A DNA stretch of 9,902 nt from Patescibacteria group bacterium (lineage in GTDB: Bacteria > Patescibacteriota > UBA1384), in assembly GCA_017992655.1 (NCBI GenBank), contig JAGOOF010000018.1, forward strand, positions 1-9,902, written 5' to 3'. Below the pieces are notes generated by a model, which ran no database searches, was not told the origin of the DNA, and saw only the letters and a list, made by a program, of their open reading frames with translations. Positions 5,641-9,902 of this stretch are shown piece after piece. The translations under genes were made by a program, and so were the position numbers. Within the stretch, counting starts at the first letter, position 1. Every line of letters starts with the position of its first letter.

Positions 5641-5691
5641 ATGTGACTATCGGAACCCACGTTTTTAGCGGCGATAGCAGGTGGCTGGTTT

Positions 5692-5922
5692 GTGATTCTT
5701 CTATTAGTATTGTGGGCAGGGGTGTGGAAAGCATGGGCGCTGTGGCGCGCGGCACGCAACGAACACCTTGGCTGGTACATTGCTTTAACAATTTTCAACA
5801 CGCTTGGGATACTAGAGATTGTCTATATCTTTGCCTTTTCTAACTACAACAAAGGCAAAAAGCAGGCAAGCGCTCCTAAAGAAGTGACAAGTGAGAAAAC
5901 GGAAAAAACCGAGAAAAAGTAA
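5692..5922 (+). CDS. Small DUF5652-like two-helix membrane protein, 5' end altered by repeat
   Basis: 76 residues from GTG. The pattern VWKAWALWRAARNEHLGWYIAL...NTLGILEIVYIFAF matches the short DUF5652 proteins common in Patescibacteria: two membrane helices joined by a basic loop, then a Lys/Glu/Thr-rich tail. Function is unknown. The frame stays open upstream to 5647 and encodes a plausible first-helix beginning (FLAAIAGGWFVI), but it contains no ATG, GTG or TTG before 5692 and a TGA at 5644. The sequence up to 5652 is repeat-derived, so the original start may have been lost when a repeat unit arrived. GTG at 5692 does have AGGTGG 7 nt upstream, though that also encodes helix residues. The gene ends 7 nt from the convergent glycosyltransferase stop. 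It may be expressed in shortened form or be a decaying gene. Confidence 0.6.
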   Translation: MILLLVLWAGVWKAWALWRAARNEHLGWYIALTIFNTLGILEIVYIFAFSNYNKGKKQASAPKEVTSEKTEKTEKK

Positions 5923-5929
5923 CGATATT

Positions 5930-7069
5930 CTAACGCACCCTACCCCGCTTAAAGTGGCGGATTCTTAGGGCTTTTAGGTAGGTAAGTTCTAAGCGTTCCC
6001 CAATATCGCAAAGGGCATAATGATCGGCAACTGTTTCGCTTGCATTAGCGGACAGTTTGTCGTATTTTTTTTTATTTTTAATGAGATCTTGCAGAGCCAA
6101 AGCAAGCTCGTTTGGGCGCCCCAAAGGAACAACTATGCCGTTTTTGTTGTTTTCCACTATGTCGGTAAGAGCTCCTCTGTTACTACACACTGGCACCACG
6201 CCTAAGGCCATCGTCTCTAACAGGCGCGCGCCGGTGGATTCTGATGTCGAGTACTGCACATAGTACGTAAAGTGGCGCATTGTGCTAAGCTGGTTAGAAA
6301 CAGGGTTGAACATATCGACATGCTTTGTGAGTTTTAATTTTTTTATTTTCTTGCGTATTGTTTTTTTCAGAGGGCCATCGCCAATTATTTGGCATCGCCA
6401 ATTGCCGTGCTTGTCTTCTTTACGCATTAAGAAAAGGGCTTGCAAGAGCCACAAGTAGCCGTTGTGGGGGTTAAGTGAACCCATAGCGCCAATAATTTGT
6501 GGTACTTCTTCCGGTTTTTTGTACCTTTTATTTTTTAAAAAAAGAGGATCTACAGGGCAAGGGAGAACCACTGTTCTGTTGCGCCGACTTAATCCCCTAC
6601 TGATTAAATAACGCCTAATAGAGGGCGATGTAGCAATGGTAATATCGGTGAACTGGTCGAGTAAGGCCATGGAGCGCAGGTGAAATTCGCGCCAAACAGG
6701 GTTGCTAATGTTAAAATCTTTTGTAAAGTGGTATTCGCTGTAAACCACCGCTATTTTAGGCAAGCGACGTACTGCTAAACGGCCCTGCCACCCTGCTTTA
6801 TTACCATGACAATGAACAACGTCTGGCTTAATGGAGGCGATAATATCGCGCACTTTGTGGTACAAACGGCGGTTAAGAGACGCTTTGAACTTAACACTAT
6901 AGCACGGAATTTTATTTTTTTTAAATTGGTTCGCCACCGGTCCGGGCGCCACTATGGCACTTACATCGTGCCCCCTTTTCTTTAATTCTTTACTCAATAA
7001 AAGAACATGGCGAGCGACGCCCGCCATTGTTTTCTCGCCTACAATTTGCATAACTTTCATTTTTTTCAT
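5930..7069 (-). CDS. Glycosyltransferase, GT4 family (GT-B fold)
   Basis: 379 residues. The N-terminal Rossmann half begins MKVMQIVGEKTMAGVARHV with the Gly-rich acceptor-side loop, has KPDVVHCHGNKAG (81-93) and SEYHF, then a domain hinge near VLPCPVDP (168-175). The C-terminal half has IGAMGSLNPHNGYLWLLQAL, a QIIGDGPL strand-turn and the donor-site E-x7-E motif (E277, E285) followed by LETMALGVVPVCSNRGALTDIV. This is the retaining GT4 arrangement for nucleotide-sugar donors, working at the inner face of the membrane on lipid-linked or surface glycans; donor and acceptor cannot be read from sequence. The start overlaps the gltX stop as ATGA and lacks its own Shine-Dalgarno, pointing to translational coupling. 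It is the last gene of the rplS operon. Confidence 0.9.
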   Translation of the reverse strand: MKKMKVMQIVGEKTMAGVARHVLLLSKELKKRGHDVSAIVAPGPVANQFKKNKIPCYSVKFKASLNRRLYHKVRDIIASIKPDVVHCHGNKAGWQGRLAVRRLPKIAVVYSEYHFTKDFNISNPVWREFHLRSMALLDQFTDITIATSPSIRRYLISRGLSRRNRTVVLPCPVDPLFLKNKRYKKPEEVPQIIGAMGSLNPHNGYLWLLQALFLMRKEDKHGNWRCQIIGDGPLKKTIRKKIKKLKLTKHVDMFNPVSNQLSTMRHFTYYVQYSTSESTGARLLETMALGVVPVCSNRGALTDIVENNKNGIVVPLGRPNELALALQDLIKNKKKYDKLSANASETVADHYALCDIGERLELTYLKALRIRHFKRGRVR

Positions 7070-8409
7070 TGCAATAAATCAAGCGCCACTTTTATACGGC
7101 GCAACGATTCTTCTTTCCCCAAGACATAGAGCAAATCTTCCGGCTTAGGAGAATTTATTGCCCCGGAAAGGGCGTAGCGCACCGGCCAAAAAACATCACC
7201 ATTGCCTAGCCCACCAGTTTTAACAGCATCACTCAAGTGTTTTTGAAGCTCTGCCGGCATTGCCCAACCTTTTTCGCCTAGCGTCTCTAATTTTTTCAGT
7301 GCCTCGCTAAGGCCGGCTATTGTTTTTTCTAAGGTGGAAGAGCGGAAAATAATGTCCTGGTAATTTAGTTTTGGAGTAGCAAAGAAGTAGCCTACCTCTT
7401 CGCTAAAATCGGCCATTGTTTTTGCCCGCTCCACAAGTAAAGCGCAAACTTTTTGCAAATATGCGCTATCGATTTTTTCAAGGCCGAATTTTGCTTTAAT
7501 GGTGGGTGCCACGGAATTTGCAACTTGCGCAAGCGGAATTTTGCGCAAATAGTGGCTATTGAAATGTTGTAATTTTTCGATATCGAAAACTGCGTTGCTT
7601 TTTTGGCTATTCTTTAAATCGAAAATATTGATTAGCTCGTCGAGGCTAAAAAACTCTTCGTTGGTTTTAGGGTTCCAGCCAAGAAGGACAAGGTAGTTAA
7701 CAAGCGCCTCCGGTAAGTAACCTTTTTGCGCAAAATCCTCGCGGACAGAAACGGGGTCTTTCCGCTTGCTCATTTTTGTTTTGTCTTTGTTGAGAATAAG
7801 TGGCAAATGCCCCCACTGTGGCATGGGCCAGCCGAGCGCGCGGTAAAGCAAAATATGTTTTGGCGTGTTGGAAAGGTGGTCGTCACCACGGATAACATGC
7901 GTTACTCCCATGTCATTATCATCCACCACCACCGCTAAGTGGAAAGTGGGGTAATTGTCTGATTTTAAAATGACAAAATCTTCGATGCAAGCGAGCTTTG
8001 TCGCTACTTTGCCATGAATTAAATCTGTAAAAGTAATGGTATCTTCTTCCCCGCTCTTTTTGCCACCGCTGCCGCTTACCTTAAAATATATTGCCCCTTC
8101 TTTTTCGTAGGCATGGCCCAGCGCAACAAGCTTGCGCGCGACTTCCTGGTACTGCGCAAGTCTTTTGCTTTGGTAGTGTTCGCTGTTGCGGTTATCCCAC
8201 ACTAGGCCAAGCCAAAGTAACGATTCTTGAATATCTTCGATATGCTCGTCGCTCGAGCGCGCTCGGTCGGTATCCTCGATGCGCAACAAAAAACGGCCAT
8301 TATTATGGCGCGCGAAAAGATAATTAAAAAGCGCAGTGCGGGCATTACCGAGCTGGAATTTGCCAGTTGGTGAAGGAGCGAATCTAGTTACAATTTGTTG
8401 CTTTTCCAT
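7066..8409 (-). CDS. gltX: Glutamyl-tRNA synthetase, compact form
   Basis: 447 residues; charges tRNA with glutamate in the cytoplasm. The class I catalytic core is clear: RFAPSPTGKFQLGNARTAL (9-27), FLLRIEDTDRAR (40-51), HVIRGDDHLSNTPKHILLYRALG (171-193), and the KMSKS loop KMSKR (212-216). Two oddities: the first His of the HIGH-type motif is Gln (Q19, codon CAG), and the Cys-containing insert that follows the HIGH half in enzymes like the E. coli one is absent, with the chain running directly AYEKEGAIYFKVSG (100-113). The C-terminal helical anticodon-binding part is present but short. ATG at 8409 has AAGGGA upstream and lies 13 nt after the yraN stop. Whether it also mischarges tRNA-Gln (with GatCAB) cannot be decided here. 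Confidence 0.95.
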   Translation of the reverse strand: MEKQQIVTRFAPSPTGKFQLGNARTALFNYLFARHNNGRFLLRIEDTDRARSSDEHIEDIQESLLWLGLVWDNRNSEHYQSKRLAQYQEVARKLVALGHAYEKEGAIYFKVSGSGGKKSGEEDTITFTDLIHGKVATKLACIEDFVILKSDNYPTFHLAVVVDDNDMGVTHVIRGDDHLSNTPKHILLYRALGWPMPQWGHLPLILNKDKTKMSKRKDPVSVREDFAQKGYLPEALVNYLVLLGWNPKTNEEFFSLDELINIFDLKNSQKSNAVFDIEKLQHFNSHYLRKIPLAQVANSVAPTIKAKFGLEKIDSAYLQKVCALLVERAKTMADFSEEVGYFFATPKLNYQDIIFRSSTLEKTIAGLSEALKKLETLGEKGWAMPAELQKHLSDAVKTGGLGNGDVFWPVRYALSGAINSPKPEDLLYVLGKEESLRRIKVALDLLQ

Positions 8410-8422
8410 GTTTTCCCTTAAG

Positions 8423-8782
8423 CTATATCTTTGCGCTATTGTCTAGAACCGCGTTTGGGTAGTGGCGCACCTGTTGGTTTTCAATAGCGACAACGTCAAT
8501 TCTAATACCGTATTGAGGAAATCTTTGGTTTACCTCTTGAGCCAATCGTACCAATTTCTTTTGCTTTTTCCAATCCACCATTTCTTCTGGCGCTCCTTGC
8601 TCGGCAGATGTTTTAGTTTTTACCTCCACAACCACTAAAGTGTCTTTCTCTTGCGCCAGAATGTCTATTTCTCCGCAAACGGTGCGCACTTTTTTCCCTA
8701 AAATATGGTATTTTTTAGCCGCCAAATATTTGGCGGCCTTTTCTTCTCCCCAATCACCCAAGTCCTTTTTGTCGCGGCTCAT
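8423..8782 (-). CDS. yraN: YraN/UPF0102 family nuclease-fold protein
   Basis: 119 residues, typical for the family. The diagnostic features are present: an early GEEKAAKYL helix (12-20), GEIDILA (37-43) and VVEVKTKT (51-58). D40, E53 and K55 form the D...ExK signature of the restriction-endonuclease-like (PD-ExK) fold. The family's role is uncertain; it is often encoded next to rnhB, rplS or signal peptidase genes, as here beside rplS. I chose ATG at 8780-8782 because GGAG lies 8 nt upstream; a longer TTG start at 8809 is possible but lacks a good site. It lies 33 nt after rplS and 13 nt before gltX, within one operon. Confidence 0.88.
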   Translation of the reverse strand: MSRDKKDLGDWGEEKAAKYLAAKKYHILGKKVRTVCGEIDILAQEKDTLVVVEVKTKTSAEQGAPEEMVDWKKQKKLVRLAQEVNQRFPQYGIRIDVVAIENQQVRHYPNAVLDNSAKI

Positions 8783-8815
8783 AAGCCACTCTCCAACCTT
8801 TAGAGGCAAGGTTTA

Positions 8816-9283
8816 TTACTGCTTGCTGTTGGTCTTTTCGCTCGCTTTTTCTGTGTTTTCTTCTTCTTTTTCTACTACTTTTTTAGGTGCTTCTTCTGGC
8901 GTTTCTGCCACTTCTTCCCACAGACCCGTGGAGGCCTTTTCGCCCTTCATACGGTTTGCAGCTTTGCCTATTCTTTTTCGAACATAGTAAATCCGTGCCT
9001 GGCGCACCTTAGCCGATTTGAGTTTTTCTACCTTAACAATAGAGGACAAATGCAAAGGAAATGATTTTTCTACTCCCACACCCGAAGCAATACGACGGAC
9101 GGTAAAAGAACCGTTAACACCTTGCCCACTTGCAGTCTTAATTACAATCCCCTCGAACACCTGGATACGTTCCTTTTTTCCTTCCCGTACTTTTTGATGG
9201 ACTCGCACACGGTCACCAGTACGCACTTCAGGAATATTTTTGCGCTCGAAAGAAGCGTTTAGCCTTGCGATTATTTCAGACAT
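8816..9283 (-). CDS. rplS: 50S ribosomal protein L19 with charged C-terminal extension
   Basis: 155 residues. The L19 core covers about residues 1-115: IPEVRTGDRVRVHQKVREG (17-35), RIQVFEGIVI, the NGSFTVRRIASGVGVEKSFPL block (57-77) and KVRQARIYYVRKRIGKAA (92-109). L19 sits at the 30S-50S interface. Residues after about 118 form an unusual Glu/Lys/Ala/Thr-rich tail that is probably disordered; bacterial L19 normally ends near 115-120. It is the first gene of the operon rplS-yraN-gltX-GT. No clear Shine-Dalgarno precedes the ATG (only AAAG in an AT-rich leader), unlike most genes in the window. The stop is a double TAATAA. Confidence 0.95.
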   Translation of the reverse strand: MSEIIARLNASFERKNIPEVRTGDRVRVHQKVREGKKERIQVFEGIVIKTASGQGVNGSFTVRRIASGVGVEKSFPLHLSSIVKVEKLKSAKVRQARIYYVRKRIGKAANRMKGEKASTGLWEEVAETPEEAPKKVVEKEEENTEKASEKTNSKQ

Positions 9284-9315
9284 AATACTTTAGAAATTAG
9301 ATATTTTACTCATTT

Positions 9316-9343
9316 AGTATAACACGTTGAGGTGAAAAATCAA
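9316..9343 (-). promoter_or_regulatory. Promoter of the rplS operon
   Basis: On the minus strand TTGATT (9338-9343), a 16-bp spacer and TATACT (9316-9321) preceded by TGT, giving an extended -10. It lies about 33 nt upstream of the rplS ATG in AT-rich sequence just inside the edge of repeat cluster D. Confidence 0.65.
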
Positions 9344-9414
9344 TAACATAACCCGTTTTTGCTATTTTTTTACTGCTCGGGGAAGCGTTTTTACCGTTCG
9401 AAGCGCATATTTCT

Positions 9415-9477
9415 TATCGTTCGAGAGAACTACGCGAAGCGTCATCTCGAGAACCCCGCCGAGCGGGGTAAACTATC
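9415..9477 (-). repeat. Variant repeat unit D1
   Basis: 63 bp, the inverted counterpart of A3 with 6 differences. It holds the CCCCGC-CGA-GCGGGG hairpin followed by GTAAACTATC in place of the usual loop and right half of the central stem. The first 40 bp are shared with C1, then the sequences part at GAGAAC. Confidence 0.8.
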
Positions 9478-9481
9478 TTTT

Positions 9482-9562
9482 TACTGTTCGAGAGGTAATC
9501 GCTGAGAACTATTTTCGCTATCTTGATACTTACGTGGTAGTTCTCGCTTTGCTCGAACAGTA
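9482..9562 (-). repeat. Cloverleaf repeat unit D2
   Basis: Perfect outer stem (9482-9491/9553-9562), central GAGAACTA/TAGTTCTC (9504-9511/9538-9545) and mini-hairpin GC-TTT-GC. The other arm, GAGG-TAAT-CGCT, does not pair: it looks like half of the B6 arm joined to half of the A2 arm. Confidence 0.85.
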
Positions 9563-9571
9563 ATGGCTTTT

Positions 9572-9675
9572 TATTGTTCGAGAGAATTGTAGCGAGAGTA
9601 GCGAGCTACCATCTCGAGAACTATGAGCCGTTGATACCGCAACCGACCGATAGTTCTCACTTCGTTCGAACAGTA
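9572..9675 (-). repeat. Cloverleaf repeat unit D3
   Basis: Inverted twin of B5 (5 differences in 104 bp). Central stem 9616-9624/9650-9658; mini-hairpin AC-TTC-GT; arm hairpin GTAG-CTCG-CTAC on the sense strand, where B5 has GTAA-CTCG-TTAC. Confidence 0.88.
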
Positions 9676-9701
9676 ATGTGACTATCGCCAGAGGTTATTT
9701 T

Positions 9702-9787
9702 TACTGTTCGAGGGGTAATCCCCGAGAACTATTTATCGTTATTTTTTCTAAACGCAATAGTTCTCACTGGGTACAGTTCGAACAGTA
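9702..9787 (-). repeat. Cloverleaf repeat unit D4
   Basis: All helices perfect: outer 9702-9711/9778-9787, arm GGGG-TAAT-CCCC (9712-9723), central 9724-9733/9756-9765, mini-hairpin ACTG-GGTA-CAGT. Positions 9724-9790 are identical to 114-180 inverted, while the arm differs (GGGG/CCCC versus AGCG/CGCT). Confidence 0.9.
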
Positions 9788-9796
9788 ATGGCTTTT

Positions 9797-9902
9797 TATT
9801 GTTCGAGAGAATTGTAGCGAGAGTAGCGAGCTACCATCTCGAGAACTATGAGCTGTTGATGCTAGGACTGACGTGATAGTTTACCCCGTTCCGTCTGGGC
9901 GG
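9797..9902 (-). repeat. Incomplete repeat unit D5
   Basis: Begins like D3 with the same long arm and GAGAACTATGAGC, then has its own loop. It continues into GATAGTTTACCCCG, the alternative half-stem seen in D1, and reaches the window edge before any outer arm appears. Confidence 0.7.

Larger units (their letters stand above)
5401..5652 (-). repeat. Repeat cluster C between divergent genes
   Basis: Two complete units in the orientation opposite to A and B: C1 (5428-5524) and C2 (5531-5640), plus an orphan end (TACTATTCGA, 5405-5414). Positions 5401-5467 match 9388-9454 directly with 2 mismatches, after which the two clusters diverge abruptly. The linker ATGTGACTATCG (5641-5652) recurs at 9676-9687 and inverted at 105-116, so repeat-derived sequence reaches 5652, into the 5' region of the DUF5652-like gene. 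Confidence 0.88.
9370..9902 (-). repeat. Repeat cluster D (runs off the window end)
   Basis: Over 500 bp without a gene upstream of the rplS promoter. It contains the variant D1 (9415-9477), complete units D2 (9482-9562), D3 (9572-9675) and D4 (9702-9787), and an incomplete D5 (9797 to the edge), all oriented like cluster C. Two orphan ends precede D1 (9371-9380, 9392-9401). The join TAATGGCTTTTTATTG before D3 recurs before D5. Each of D1, D3 and D4 has an inverted counterpart in clusters A or B. Confidence 0.9.

Noticed and set aside
5641..5646. TGA read as glycine, giving an ATG start for the DUF5652-like gene
   Set aside because: gltX ends in TGA overlapping the next ATG, exactly at the expected protein end, so TGA is a stop here.
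5366..5801. Open reading frames across cluster C on the minus strand
   Set aside because: They consist of repeat arms read through plus antisense of the DUF5652-like gene.
8423..8809. Longer TTG start for yraN
   Set aside because: ATG at 8782 has GGAG at good spacing and the family normally begins near there.

Overview
The window looks like part of a small, gene-dense bacterial genome, most plausibly a Candidate Phyla Radiation (Patescibacteria) lineage. The grounds are several short single-pass envelope proteins of no recognisable family, a DUF5652-like two-helix membrane protein, and compact housekeeping genes. TGA acts as a normal stop: gltX ends in TGA, overlapping the next ATG, so this is not an SR1/Gracilibacteria code. 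The assignment rests on gene style, not on a phylogenetic marker that I could test.

Layout. Positions 1-297 hold repeat cluster A. Positions 307-1017 (minus) encode a membrane-anchored helical protein that is divergent from a plus-strand run: a one-domain beta-sandwich anchor protein (1090-1485), two further membrane-anchored exported proteins (1525-2025, 2105-2821) and a TspO/MBR-type multi-pass protein (2861-3625). Repeat cluster B fills the convergent gap 3626-4230. A secreted, C-terminally anchored FN3 protein follows (4235-5323, minus). Repeat cluster C (5401-5652) separates it from a small DUF5652-like gene (5692-5922, plus). A minus-strand operon then runs from rplS (L19) through yraN and gltX to a GT4 glycosyltransferase (9283 down to 5930). 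Its extended -10 promoter lies at 9316-9343, and repeat cluster D (9370-9902) fills the rest.

The most unusual content is the repeat family, which occupies roughly 17% of the window. A complete unit is 80-110 bp and is predicted to fold as a four-way, cloverleaf-like structure. The outer stem is TACTGTTCGA/TCGAACAGTA. Inside it sit a small left hairpin, a central stem GAGAACTAT/ATAGTTCTC with a 22-28 nt variable loop, and a right hairpin. The arms differ between copies but mostly keep their base pairing, including compensatory A-T to G-C changes. Whole arms are exchanged between copies, and units appear nested or stacked. Clusters A and B carry units in one orientation, C and D in the other, so near-identical inverted copies flank large segments of the window. 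No transposase, recombinase or cas gene is visible here, so the agent that spreads or uses these units would have to be encoded elsewhere.

The genes form two groups: a cell-envelope set of mostly exported or anchored proteins on the left, and a translation-centred operon (ribosomal protein, YraN nuclease-fold protein, glutamyl-tRNA synthetase) with a sugar transferase at its end on the right.
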